Of a stretch of DNA of 64,000 nucleotides, positions 17,374-26,126 are shown one piece after another (positions within the stretch are counted from its first letter, which is position 1; every line of letters begins with the position of its first letter). The notes beneath the pieces were generated by a model. It was not told the DNA's origin. It ran no database searches and saw only the letters and a list, made by a program, of their open reading frames with translations. Location: the NCBI GenBank assembly GCA_963797675.1, contig CAWCQQ010000007.1:248001-312000 (forward strand), written 5' to 3'. The translations under genes and the position numbers were made by a program. Source of the stretch: DASQPR01 sp963797675 (GTDB taxonomy: Bacteria; Actinomycetota; Actinomycetes; Mycobacteriales; Micromonosporaceae).

Positions 17374-18564
17374 GTGCGCAGAGCCTGGGGCATCGTCGTC
17401 GTCGCGATGCTGCTCGGCGCCTGTACGTCGGCTCGAACGATCCCGCCGACGCCGACCACCGGACCGCAGCCGCTGAGCGTTCCGTGGCGGACGGTCACGC
17501 TACCGACCGATCCACGCGGCCGTGATCTGATCCGCGCAGCGGCGGCCTGCTCCGGGCACTGGTATCTGTCCGGCGCGATCCTCACGGCCGAAGGCGTTAC
17601 CACTCCGGCAGTCTGGACCAGCCGCAATGGCGTGGACTTCGTACCGATGCCGTTGCGGGCGGTCAGCTTCTACGGCCCGAACGACACGCTCTACGACATC
17701 GCCTGCCGAGGTGGCGACGTGGTTGCGGTCGGTGCTACCAACGGCGGCGTACACGACAATCCTCGTACCAGCACGTGGGTCTCGGCGGGCGGCGGTCCGC
17801 TCGTCGAGAAGCCATCCGGCCTCGGGCTGTACGGCGGCGAGGACGCGATCGGAGTCGGTCCGGCCACCGCCGGTACGCCGGGATTCCTGATCGTCGGCGC
17901 ACGAGTCGATCGCGACGGTGGCGCCGGCGCGGCGGTCTGGACGTCTCCGGACGGCGTGACGTTTACGCTGCGTGATGCCGATCCGGCGCTGGAATCCGGC
18001 GACGCCGGCGGCACCGCGATCACGGCTGCGGCCCCCGCGTACGGCGGGTTTATCGCGGTCGGCAGCCTGACCCCGCCGGACAGCCGACTGGCGGCGCGCG
18101 ATCCGCTCGCCTGGACGTCGTCGGATGGCGCGACGTGGCAGCGCGTCACGTTCCCGCGTACGGCGGCCGACGATCCGCTGATCAACGTGGTTCAGGCAGG
18201 GAACGGCATGGTCGCGGTCGGCACCGACGGGCGTCGATTCGTGGAGTGGACCGCCGACGCCGGAGGGCAGGGATGGCGGCCGGGATCGCACTTCGGCGCC
18301 ATCGTGGTGTCGTCGTGGTTGCCCGGCGTCCCGAGTCTGGCCCCGGCCGGTGGGAACGTGTACGCGGTGATCTCGAACGCGGCCGCGTACCAGTTGTGGC
18401 GCCTCGGCGCGGATCCGGTGCAGGTCGCGCTGCCCGAGACCGTGCCCGCAGCGCCGGTACGGTCCGGACCGCGTACGGTCGTGGCCGCGGCGAACGGTAC
18501 CGACCTGATGGTCGCCGCGGATGACGGAACGGCTTCGCACGTGTGGTTCACAACGGCGCCGTAG
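17374..18564 (+). CDS. Lipoprotein with BNR/sialidase-like propeller repeats
   Basis: Protein of 396 residues. The signal peptide ends in a lipobox (LLGAC, cysteine near residue 17), so it should be anchored to the outer face of the membrane. The rest contains repeated segments such as AVWTSRNGVDF, AVWTSPDGVTF and AWTSSDGATW, typical of BNR/Asp-box beta-propeller blades. No catalytic sialidase residues are recognised, so a binding role is more likely. The GTG at 17374 is supported by the adjoining -10-like box and by the signal sequence starting there. Nothing indicates a partner gene. Confidence 0.8.
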   Translation: MRRAWGIVVVAMLLGACTSARTIPPTPTTGPQPLSVPWRTVTLPTDPRGRDLIRAAAACSGHWYLSGAILTAEGVTTPAVWTSRNGVDFVPMPLRAVSFYGPNDTLYDIACRGGDVVAVGATNGGVHDNPRTSTWVSAGGGPLVEKPSGLGLYGGEDAIGVGPATAGTPGFLIVGARVDRDGGAGAAVWTSPDGVTFTLRDADPALESGDAGGTAITAAAPAYGGFIAVGSLTPPDSRLAARDPLAWTSSDGATWQRVTFPRTAADDPLINVVQAGNGMVAVGTDGRRFVEWTADAGGQGWRPGSHFGAIVVSSWLPGVPSLAPAGGNVYAVISNAAAYQLWRLGADPVQVALPETVPAAPVRSGPRTVVAAANGTDLMVAADDGTASHVWFTTAP

Positions 18565-18625
18565 CGCGGTATCGTCGTGCCACTGCCGTGTTGGAAGTGC
18601 CGAGATGACGAGGGAGGTGGGCCAA

Positions 18626-18685
18626 ATGTCGACGGTTGCTGTTACAGGCCTGCGCTCAGTCCTGTCATCCCGGGTGCCCGACTAA
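18626..18685 (+). CDS. Possible 19-aa leader peptide upstream of rsgA
   Basis: A short frame reads MSTVAVTGLRSVLSSRVPD and ends in TAA at 18683-18685. The ATG at 18626 has a very strong ribosome-binding site (GGGAGGTGG about five bases upstream); an in-frame ATG at 18605 is weaker. The stop codon falls right after the first arm of the hairpin before rsgA, which is where a ribosome would interfere with folding. There is no homology evidence; the assignment rests on the signal and the position. Confidence 0.45.
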   Translation: MSTVAVTGLRSVLSSRVPD

Positions 18686-18718
18686 CCTATCGAGCGGGCA
18701 CCCCTCTCGAAGGGTGCC
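18671..18718 (+). promoter_or_regulatory. Mutually exclusive hairpins before rsgA
   Basis: Three segments can pair in two ways. Segment 1 (GGGTGCCCG, 18672-18680) pairs with segment 2 (CGGGCACCC, 18695-18703). Segment 2 can instead pair with segment 3 (GGGTGCC, 18712-18718). Segment 3 includes the only purine-rich sequence (AGGGTG) before the rsgA GTG at 18722. Translation of the leader frame would cover segment 1 and favour the 2:3 hairpin, hiding the rsgA initiation site. This is an inferred attenuator. Confidence 0.5.
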
Positions 18719-18721
18719 ACC

Positions 18722-19741
18722 GTGGCATTTGATCTTTCTTCTCTCGGCTGGAACGACGAACCACTTCCGCCGCATCTCATCCCTGCTCGTGTCACGCGTG
18801 TCGATCGCGGTGCCTGCGACGTCATCGCGGCCGGCGGCGAGATGCGGGTGAACTACAGCGGCGCGCTCAAGCGGGCCGCGAACGACGATCCGGTCGCGCT
18901 GCCGTGCGTTGGCGACTGGGTCGCGATCGACGGCGACGTCAAGGAAGTGCTGGCCCGCCGTACCGCGATCGTGCGTGCCGGTGTCACGCCCGGTGCCTCG
19001 CATGGGCAGGTCCTCGCGGCCAACATCGACGTCGTCTATATCGCGGAGCCGACCGTACCAGAAATTGATCTTGGTCGGATCGAACGCTTTCTCGCCCTTG
19101 CGTGGGAAAGCGGCGCGCAGCCGGTCGTCATCATCACCAAGGCCGACCTCGGCCCGGTCGACATTCCGGCGGTCGAGGCGGCCGCGATCGGTGCGACCGT
19201 CTGCGTGGTGTCGTCGATGACCGGAGAGGGCCTGGACGCGGTCCGGCTGCGCGCCGGACAGACCGCGGTCATCCTCGGCAGATCCGGCGCCGGTAAGTCC
19301 ACGCTGGTCAATGCGCTCTCCGGTGCGGACGTGATGGCCACGAACGCGATCCGGGACGGCGACGGTCGTGGGCGACACACGACCGTGCATCGCGAGCTGA
19401 TCGTCCTGCCCGGCGGCGGCATGATCATCGACACGCCGGGGCTTCGGAGCATCGGTCTCTACGACGCCGACAACGGGTTGGCGCAGGTGTTCTCGGAGAT
19501 CGAGGAGCTGGCCGAGCAGTGCCAGTTCCGCGACTGCGCGCACGTCACCGAGCCCGGCTGTGCAGTACTCGGCGCGGTGGACTCGGGCGAGCTGACCCAA
19601 CGGCGTCTCGACTCGTGGCGGAAGCTGCAGCGGGAGGCCCGATGGATGGCCTCGCGTACCGACGTGCGGATCCGCGCCGAGGAGACGGCGAAGTGGAAGG
19701 CGCGGACGAAGTCCATTCGGGCGCAGACGTTCCGCACCTGA
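18722..19741 (+). CDS. rsgA: Ribosome small-subunit-dependent GTPase RsgA
   Basis: Circularly permuted GTPase of 339 residues that assists late 30S subunit maturation. An N-terminal OB-type domain (about 20-95) is followed by G4 (TKAD near 140), G1 (GRSGAGKST near 187) and G3 (DTPGLR near 240), the permuted G4-G1-G3 order. The C-terminal zinc site reads CQFRDCAHVTEPGC. The family usually has about 300-350 residues, so the gene is full length. The GTG start follows a structured leader containing a possible regulatory peptide. The gene stands alone on this strand. Confidence 0.95.
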   Translation: MAFDLSSLGWNDEPLPPHLIPARVTRVDRGACDVIAAGGEMRVNYSGALKRAANDDPVALPCVGDWVAIDGDVKEVLARRTAIVRAGVTPGASHGQVLAANIDVVYIAEPTVPEIDLGRIERFLALAWESGAQPVVIITKADLGPVDIPAVEAAAIGATVCVVSSMTGEGLDAVRLRAGQTAVILGRSGAGKSTLVNALSGADVMATNAIRDGDGRGRHTTVHRELIVLPGGGMIIDTPGLRSIGLYDADNGLAQVFSEIEELAEQCQFRDCAHVTEPGCAVLGAVDSGELTQRRLDSWRKLQREARWMASRTDVRIRAEETAKWKARTKSIRAQTFRT

Positions 19742-19787
19742 ACCGTACGGGCGGTCGGTTCACCCCGGCCGCCCGTCGCGGCTACCT

Positions 19788-19884
19788 TCACCTGCTCAGG
19801 TCGACCCGAATCGAGGTGTAGGCCGGTAGACCGGCGGCTCGCCACGCGGCGAAGCCGCCGATGAGGTCGGTGGCCCGGCAAACT
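19788..19884 (-). pseudogene. Remnant of a rhodanese-domain C-terminus
   Basis: On the minus strand a short frame reads VCRATDLIGGFAAWRAAGLP and stops at 19788. This matches the last strand and helix of rhodanese domains, where a GG-x-x-x-W-x-x-x-GLP signature is usual. The upstream half, with the active-site loop, is missing, and the frame runs into the HEAT gene in another register. It looks like the tail of a deleted or truncated gene. Confidence 0.55.
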
Positions 19885-20326
19885 AGGAAATCGTTGCGGT
19901 GAGCTTCGTGACGGCTCGCTCGGCTGCGATGCGTACGCGGGCGGTCGGATCATCACGCAGTTCGGCGACCGCATCGAGCAGGTCACCGAGCCGATATTTG
20001 GCGACGACTTTCGCGGCCATCTCGCGAACCCGCCAGTGTGGATCGTCGAGCGCCGCCCGAATCGCCGGCGTTGCCCGGTCGTCCCAGGCCCAGAGCAGGC
20101 CGCGGGCACCCCAGACGCGAAGCCAGTATCGGTTCGGATCCTCCGGCTCCCGGTCGAGCATGTCGCCCGCGGTCGGTCCGGCGAGCATCGCCACGAACCG
20201 GTAGTCGGTCTCGCCGCCCTGGAGCAGCGCGATGCAGCCGTCCACGACCGATGCCGTGCCGTTGCGGGCGCATTCCGCCTCGATACTCTGCTTGGGCGTC
20301 AGTGCCCAATAGTTGTTCTGCGGCAT
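19883..20326 (-). CDS. HEAT-repeat (PBS-lyase-like) protein
   Basis: Protein of 147 residues. The C-terminal half has two or three short alpha-helical HEAT repeats: ATPAIRAALDDPHWRVREMA, KYRLGDLLDAVAELRDDPTA and RVRIAAERAV. These repeats mediate protein binding; no enzyme activity is implied. The ATG at 20326 is used rather than the longer frame to 20383, because the latter overlaps the HIT gene and a CATGAT box sits six bases before 20326. It lies seven bases after the HIT stop on the same strand. Confidence 0.75.
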   Translation of the reverse strand: MPQNNYWALTPKQSIEAECARNGTASVVDGCIALLQGGETDYRFVAMLAGPTAGDMLDREPEDPNRYWLRVWGARGLLWAWDDRATPAIRAALDDPHWRVREMAAKVVAKYRLGDLLDAVAELRDDPTARVRIAAERAVTKLTATIS

Positions 20327-20332
20327 CGTCCG

Positions 20333-20338
20333 ATCATG
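20333..20338 (-). promoter_or_regulatory. Candidate -10 box before the HEAT gene
   Basis: CATGAT on the minus strand, six bases before the ATG at 20326. It overlaps the stop codon of the HIT gene, so the HEAT gene may have its own leaderless transcript. Confidence 0.35.
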
Positions 20339-20819
20339 ACAGAGCCGCGCGGAGTCGAGCCGCCAACGACGATGCCTGCTCAAGGGACCACGGAATCACG
20401 CCGTTCTCGGCCATCAGGGCGTAATACTGCTGCTCCTGGTAGGGCACGCCGGGTGGCAGCGGCGCGATGTGCCAGTGGATGTGCGGATTGCCCTGCTGGC
20501 TGCCGAGGGATAGAAGATAGGTGCGCTCCGGGGTCACCACCGATTCCACCGCGCGCGCCACTTGGTGGATCACGGACTGCAATCGCAGGTAGGCGTCAAG
20601 GTCCAGGTCGCGTACCACGTGTTCGAGATGTTGTTTGGGCGCGACCAACACGTAGCCGAACATTTGCGGATAGCGCGCGACGAACGCGAAATGCTCTCCG
20701 TCATCGAAGATGATCTCGTGCGGGTAGTCCATCTCGCCGTTCACGATTCGGCAGACGAAACATGTGCTGTTCTGGACGGCGTGCTCGTAGGCCGCTAGAT
20801 CCATCGGGACTCGCTGCAT
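20334..20819 (-). CDS. HIT-family protein
   Basis: Protein of 161 residues in the histidine-triad superfamily. The active-site triad is NPHIHWHIAPL near residue 112, a variant of HxHxHxx with Trp between the second and third His. An N-terminal CFVC pair may bind zinc, as in many HIT hydrolases. Such enzymes cleave nucleoside phosphoramidates or dinucleoside polyphosphates, or transfer AMP. TAGGCT six bases before the ATG at 20819 may be the -10 box of a leaderless transcript. An in-frame ATG at 20804 is an alternative start. Confidence 0.88.
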   Translation of the reverse strand: MQRVPMDLAAYEHAVQNSTCFVCRIVNGEMDYPHEIIFDDGEHFAFVARYPQMFGYVLVAPKQHLEHVVRDLDLDAYLRLQSVIHQVARAVESVVTPERTYLLSLGSQQGNPHIHWHIAPLPPGVPYQEQQYYALMAENGVIPWSLEQASSLAARLRAALS

Positions 20820-20825
20820 CGCGCG

Positions 20826-20831
20826 AGCCTA
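20826..20831 (-). promoter_or_regulatory. Candidate -10 box before the HIT gene
   Basis: TAGGCT on the minus strand, six bases before the ATG at 20819, with no ribosome-binding site between. Confidence 0.35.
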
Positions 20832-20927
20832 GCGATGCGTTGAACTGCGCCGGCGCCTCGTACGTGGCCTCAGTCGTGTGGACCTCCACATATGCTGAAC
20901 GTACATATCTCGAAAAAGGAGCATTCA

Positions 20928-21221
20928 ATGTCGAAGCTCGGATTCCTCGCCACGATGGTCGCCAAGCCCGGAAAGGCCGACGAACTGGCCGCGTTCCTTG
21001 CGAGTGCACTTCCGCTGGCCCAAGCCGAAGGCGGCACGATCTCTTGGTACGCCATCAAGATTGACGACTCGACGTACGGCATCTTCGACACGTTCGACGA
21101 CGAGGATGCCCGTCAGGCGCACATCAACGGCCCGATCGCGTCCGCCCTGATGGCCCGCGCCGACGAACTGCTCGCCGAGCCGCCGTCGATCAAACCGATC
21201 GATGTACTGGCGGCGAAGTAG
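20928..21221 (+). CDS. Antibiotic-biosynthesis-monooxygenase (ABM) domain protein
   Basis: Protein of 97 residues with the ABM/dimeric alpha-beta-barrel fold: FLATMVAKPGKADELAAFL at the start, then GTISWYAIKIDDSTYGIFDTF and HINGPIASALMARA. Family members are cofactor-free oxygenases or quinol-related enzymes that work as dimers. AAGGAG seven bases before the ATG at 20928 fixes the start. The last 32 bases overlap the end of the convergent MFS gene. Confidence 0.85.
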   Translation: MSKLGFLATMVAKPGKADELAAFLASALPLAQAEGGTISWYAIKIDDSTYGIFDTFDDEDARQAHINGPIASALMARADELLAEPPSIKPIDVLAAK

Positions 21222-22635
21222 CGGTCATCAGCTCGTCGCGGACGGCCGCGGCGCTGACCTGGGCTCGCGGACCCGAGGAGATGAATCCGAGGATGAGCAC
21301 CGCGAGCCCGCAGCCTGTGATGATCCACCAACCGACGTGACTGGCCTCGGAGAACGACATCTCGAACCGGCCGTTGATGCCGGTCACGACGGCCGAGCCG
21401 ATGATCGCCACGCCGAGTACCTGCCCGACCTGGCGGCTCGTTGACGCGATCGCGGCCGCGACGCCGGCCTGCGCACGTGGCATGCCGGAGACCGCGGTGT
21501 TCGTGATCGGCGCGTTGACCATGGCGAAGCCGAGGCCGAACACGCAGTACGTCAGGATCAGATACCAGATCTCGGTCGTGTTCGTGAGTCTCGTCATCAT
21601 GATTCCGGAGGCGGTGAACGCCACGCCGGAGATGGCGAGCGGCAGACGCGTGCCGCGGTTACCGACGATCCGGCCCGAGATCGGTGCGAACACGAGCGCG
21701 ATCAGCGCCAGCGGCAGCGTCGCGAGACCCGCGTGGAACGGCGAGAAGTCGCGGACTTTCTGCAGGTAGAGCGTGTTCATGAAGAGGAATCCGGACAGCG
21801 CCGCGAACGCGCAGACGGCGATGACCGTGGCGGCCGAGAACGGCAGACTTCGGAAGAATCGGGGATCGATCAAGGGCTCGTCGCGCCGGCGCTCGTACGG
21901 GACGAAGGCGGTGATCGCCACGCCCGCGACCACGAACGACGTCACGATCAACGGTGAACCCCAGCCGCGGCCGGGTCCTTCGATGATGCCGAACGTGAGC
22001 GTGACCAGGAAGATCAGGACCAGCGCCTGCCCCACCGCGTCGAGGCGGCGCGGATGTTCGGCCTTGGATTCCGGCACGTACATCATGGTCAGGACAAACG
22101 CGAGGACACCGACCGGGATGTTGATCCAGAAGATGGATCGCCAACCGACCGAGTCGACGAGTGCGCCGCCGACGATCGGACCGAGCGCGAGGCTGATGCC
22201 GATGACGCCGCCCCAGACACCGATCGCCTGCGCGCGCTCGCGCGGTTCGGTGAACACGTTCGTGATGATCGACATGGCGACCGGATTCAACATCGAACCA
22301 CCGACCGCCTGCATCATCCGGAACGCGATCAGCCACCCGAGTCCGGGCGCGATGCTGCACAGCAAGGAACCGAGCGTGAAGATCACGAGCCCGGTCTGAA
22401 AGGTCCGCCGACGGCCGAATCGATCGCCCATCGAGCCGGAGAGCATCAACAAACTCGCCAGAACCAGCGTGTACGCGTCGACGGTCCACTGAAGTCCGGA
22501 AACCGACGCATGGAACTCGTCCTGGATCGCCGGCAGTGCCACGTTGACGATCGTGTTGTCGAGACCGACGATCAGCAGGCTCATACAGCAGATCGCCAGG
22601 ACGAGCAGGCGCCGCTGGCGCGTCATCTCCGGCAT
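21190..22635 (-). CDS. MFS drug efflux transporter (DHA2/EmrB-QacA type)
   Basis: Integral membrane protein of 481 residues with the 14-helix DHA2 pattern. Motif A is GDRFGRRRTFQTG after helix 2, and motif C-like glycines are in GVWGGVIGISLALGPIVGG. The segment LDNTIVNVALPAI in helix 1 is the conserved motif of this group. It exports hydrophobic drugs in exchange for protons. The ATG at 22635 is used; the longer frame to 22743 adds 36 residues with no membrane character. No regulator is adjacent. Its 3' end overlaps the ABM gene tail to tail. Confidence 0.93.
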   Translation of the reverse strand: MPEMTRQRRLLVLAICCMSLLIVGLDNTIVNVALPAIQDEFHASVSGLQWTVDAYTLVLASLLMLSGSMGDRFGRRRTFQTGLVIFTLGSLLCSIAPGLGWLIAFRMMQAVGGSMLNPVAMSIITNVFTEPRERAQAIGVWGGVIGISLALGPIVGGALVDSVGWRSIFWINIPVGVLAFVLTMMYVPESKAEHPRRLDAVGQALVLIFLVTLTFGIIEGPGRGWGSPLIVTSFVVAGVAITAFVPYERRRDEPLIDPRFFRSLPFSAATVIAVCAFAALSGFLFMNTLYLQKVRDFSPFHAGLATLPLALIALVFAPISGRIVGNRGTRLPLAISGVAFTASGIMMTRLTNTTEIWYLILTYCVFGLGFAMVNAPITNTAVSGMPRAQAGVAAAIASTSRQVGQVLGVAIIGSAVVTGINGRFEMSFSEASHVGWWIITGCGLAVLILGFISSGPRAQVSAAAVRDELMTATSPPVHRSV

Positions 22636-22752
22636 CCCGCTATTCTTGCGCGCGCAAATTTCCGGTGGCCACGCGGGTTGTGATCGCGCCGAGTGGACGC
22701 TCACGGGTCGGCCGGGGGCCCTCGCGTACCCGCAGGCGTCCACTCAACGCGA

Positions 22753-25213
22753 TCATGCTCGGTAGGCCAGCGTTTTCACGTGGGCGGCCGACAGCAGGTC
22801 GTTCTCCAGGGTTTCGGCGTGTGGGGGTTTCTTGATCGGGACGGTCAGGAGTTCGGCCTCGGCGCGCATGGACAGGCCGGCCGCTGCCTTTGCTCGCCGG
22901 ACCGCTCCGATCAGCTCGGATGCCACGGCCAGCAGCGACGCGTCGCCTCTTTCGGACGCCACCGGCCAGGATGACGTGTGGATCGAGGTGTCATGGGACC
23001 ACGACCACACCTCTTCGGTCACGAACGGCAGCATCGGCGCGAACAGCCGCAGCAGCACGTCGAGTGCCGACCGCAGCGCCGTCCGGGCCGAGTCCGCCGC
23101 CGGCCCGTCACCGTACGCCCGCCCCTTCACCAGCTCCACGTAGTCGTCGCAGAACGTCCAGAAGAACGTCTCGATCCGCTCCAGCGCCCGGGCGTAGTCC
23201 AGCGCATCGAGCGCCGCCGTCGCGTCCGCCACCACGCCGGACAGCGCCGACAGCATGGCGCGGTCCAGCGGCTCGATGACGGCCGCGGAGGACGACGACG
23301 GGAACCCGAGCACGAACCGGCTCGCGTTCAGGATCTTCATCGCCAGACGACGGCCCACTCGCATCTGGTTCGGGTCGACCGCGGTGTCCACGCCCGGTCG
23401 CGCACCGGCCGCCCAGTAGCGCACCCCGTCGCTGCCGTACTGGTTCAGCAGGTCAGTCAGGCCCGAGGCCGTTGGCCTTCGACTTCGCCATCTTCTTGCG
23501 ATCGGGATCCAGAACCCAGCCGGAGATCGCGGCCGCCCTCCACGGGATCGTCCCGTCGATCTGATGCGCACGTGCCATCGTGGTGAACAACCACGTACGG
23601 ATGATCTCGTGCGCCTGCGGTCGGAGATCCATCGGATACACCCGTGCCCAGAGATCCTCGTCCGAGCACCAACCCCCGACGATCTGCGGCGACAACGACG
23701 AGGTGGCCCACGTGTCCATCACGTCGGTATCGCCGATGAAACCACCCGGCACGCCCCGATCACCGGCCGAGTATCCCGGCGCCGTCTCGCTCTGCGGATC
23801 GACCGGCAGCTGATCTTCGGAGGGCAGGATCGGCTGGTCGAAGCGCGGTTTGCCGGCGTCGTCGAGCGGATACCACACCGGGAACGGCACACCGTAGAAC
23901 CGCTGCCGGCTGATCAGCCAGTCCGCGTTGAGACCGGTGACCCAGTCCTCGTACCGGATGCGCATCTGCTCGGGCTGCCATCGCAGTTCGCGCCCGGCCG
24001 CGAGCAGTGCGTCCCGGTGCGCCATCGTGGTGATGAACCACTGCCGGCTGGTCACGATCTCCAACGGGCGGTCGCCGCGCTCGAAGAACTTCACCGCGTG
24101 CATGATCGGTCGCGGCTCGCCGATCAGATACCCGCCGTCCCGGAGCAGGTCGACGGTCACCCGCCGGGCCTGCTGCACGCGCAGGCCGACGAGCTTGTCG
24201 TACGGCCCATCCACGTCCGCGGGGATCAGTCGACCGTCGCGTCCGATGATCGGCTTGATCGGCAGGCCGAGTTCGCGCTGCCAGAGCACATCGGTCGCGT
24301 CGCCGAACGTGCACACCATCGCGATCCCGGTGCCTTTGTCCGGGTCCGCGAGGCGGTGCGCCAGGATCGGCACGGACGCCCCGAACAAGGGGGTACGCGC
24401 AGCCGAGCCGAACAGGCCCCGATAGCGCGCGTCGTCCGGGTGCGCCACCAGCGCGACGCACGCCGCCAGCAACTCCGGCCGGGTGGTGTCGATCTCGATC
24501 ACCCGTCCGGCCGGGCCGGCGAACGCGAGCCGGTGATAGGCGCCGGCGATCTCGCGCTCTTCCTGTTCGGCCTGCGCCACCCCGGTGCCGAAATCCACGT
24601 CCCACGAGGTCGGTGCCTGCGCGTGATAGACGTGGCCGGCCGCGAGCCCGCGCAGGAAGGCCCGCTGGGACGTGCGCTGGGCGTGTTCGCCGATCGTCGT
24701 GTACGTCATCGACCAGTCCACGGACAGGCCGAGGTGCCGCCACAGCTCCTCGTACTTCGTCTCATCCGCGCTGGTCAGCATCGTGCACAGCTCGACGAAG
24801 TTGCGCCGTGACATCCGCAGCGGCGGCTCTTCGCGGCGCCTCCGGTCGGCCGGCTCGGGAAAACCCATGCCCTCCAGGTAGGGCAGCGTCGGATCGCAGC
24901 GCACGTGGAAGTAGTCCTGCACCCGGCGTTCGGTCGGCAGGCCGTTGTCGTCCCAGCCCATCGGGTAGAACACGGATTTGCCGCGCATCCGCTGGAACCG
25001 GGCCACGATGTCGGTCTGCGTGTAGCTGAACACGTGTCCGATGTGGAGATTGCCGCTCACGTACGGCGGCGGGGTGTCGATCGAAAAGATCTGATCGCGG
25101 GTACGCGTACGGTCGAACCGGTAGGTTCCGTCGTGTTCCCAGCGCTCGGCGTGCTTGCGTTCAATACCGTCCAGAGTGGGTTTTTCGGGCACGGCTGAGG
25201 GCATCCCAGGCAT
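22753..25213 (-). pseudogene. valS: Valyl-tRNA synthetase gene interrupted by a +1 frameshift
   Basis: Class I aminoacyl-tRNA synthetase. The first part (25213 to 23453) holds the HIGH signature as NLHIGHVFSY, the editing domain and KMSKS as KMAKS. The second part (to 22753) in another frame holds the tRNA-binding domain, starting LLNQYGSDGVRYWAAGARPG. The switch point is GAC-T-GAC: reading GAC, skipping the T at 23455, then GAC restores the conserved PDDLL between the two parts. So one extra base explains the break, immediately after KMAKS. The combined protein would have about 820 residues. It could be a true mutation (with another valS elsewhere), a sequencing error, or, less likely, programmed shifting. 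Confidence 0.85.
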
Positions 25214-25244
25214 GGTGGGGTGTCACCTTTCGGAAGAAGAAGCG

Positions 25245-25309
25245 GTACGGGTCGGCGGTCAGCCCGTCGTGCGTACGCGATGTACGCAGGACGGGCGACG
25301 TACCCGTAC
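25245..25309 (-). promoter_or_regulatory. Long two-part hairpin upstream of valS
   Basis: The outer stem pairs 25245-25252 with 25302-25309 (8 bp). The inner stem pairs GCCCGTC (25262-25268) with GACGGGC (25290-25296) and TGCGTAC with GTACGCA, leaving one mismatch and a 5-base loop. It lies about 30 bases before the valS start and 100 after the TetR stop, so it is either the terminator of the TetR operon or a valS leader structure. No T-box consensus was found. Confidence 0.6.
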
Positions 25310-25409
25310 GGCCGTGGTGGCAGTGCGCGCGACGCAAACCTCAAGCGCCACCGACACAGACACGGCCATTACTCCTCTACGATCCAACGATCCGTGGAGC
25401 CAATATACC

Positions 25410-26126
25410 TCAGTCGGCCTTCAGAGCCGAGATCAGTTCGAGCAGGTCCCGGGTCATCGGCCGGAGAATTCGCAGCCGGGACAGCCCGACCAGCCGGTCG
25501 ATCATCGGCGTGATCTTGTCGACCAGCAGCCGCGTCTTCACCTGTTCCGGCGACGTGTCGTGCACCCAGAACAGGATCACGCCGAGGTAGAGCATCCACA
25601 GCAGCTCCGGCAGCTCGTCCCGAAGCTCCGGGTCGATCTTCTGGGTCGAGCCGGTGAGCACCTCGCGAAACAGCGCGATCGACGTCTCCCGGGCCGGCGC
25701 CGATTCGGGCGACATCGGATGCAGCGGCGACGACGGCTCGGCCGCCGACTTGAAGAACTTGCCGGCGAACTCGTGGATCGGCGAGACCGCGTCGATTCCG
25801 GCGTTGAACGTGCCGTTCAGCCGCTCGCCGAAGTCCTTCGACGCCGCAAGTACCGGCTGGGCCAGCCGCCGGTGCTCGATCTGCAGGTCCTCGTAGAACG
25901 ACTCCATCAGGTGTTCTTTGGAGGAGAAGTAGTAGTAGGCGTTGCCGACCGAGACGCCCGCTTCCTTCGCGATCACGCGCATCGTGGTCTGCTCGTAGCC
26001 CTGCTCCTTGAACAGGCGCATCGCGGTCGCGACGATCAGCTGTTTGGTCTGCTCGCCGCGCGCGGTCGCCGGCTCACTGGCAGCGGTCTGCACTGCAGGA
26101 ACTGGGTTCGTGGTCTTCTTCGGCAT
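25410..26126 (-). CDS. TetR-family repressor
   Basis: Regulator of 238 residues. The N-terminal helix-turn-helix (about 25-75) reads LIVATAMRLFKEQGYEQTTM and VIAKEAGVSVGNAYYYF, a classical TetR pattern, and a larger ligand-binding helical domain follows. The ATG at 26126 is used; the longer frame would extend into the DCC gene. Its first 53 bases overlap the end of the DCC gene, and that gene overlaps the membrane-protein gene, so all three form one operon. Two TTGAAC-GT-GTTCAA sites in the promoter region are its likely operators. Confidence 0.9.
   Translation of the reverse strand: MPKKTTNPVPAVQTAASEPATARGEQTKQLIVATAMRLFKEQGYEQTTMRVIAKEAGVSVGNAYYYFSSKEHLMESFYEDLQIEHRRLAQPVLAASKDFGERLNGTFNAGIDAVSPIHEFAGKFFKSAAEPSSPLHPMSPESAPARETSIALFREVLTGSTQKIDPELRDELPELLWMLYLGVILFWVHDTSPEQVKTRLLVDKITPMIDRLVGLSRLRILRPMTRDLLELISALKAD

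Noticed and set aside
23440..23470. Programmed frameshift in valS of the RF2 type
   Set aside because: Only the TGA-C context matches. The P-site codon is GAC, not CTT, and there is no close Shine-Dalgarno-like element, so a mutation or sequence error is more likely.
25214..25409. T-box riboswitch before valS
   Set aside because: No T-box consensus or specifier-loop arrangement was found; only a plain hairpin is visible.
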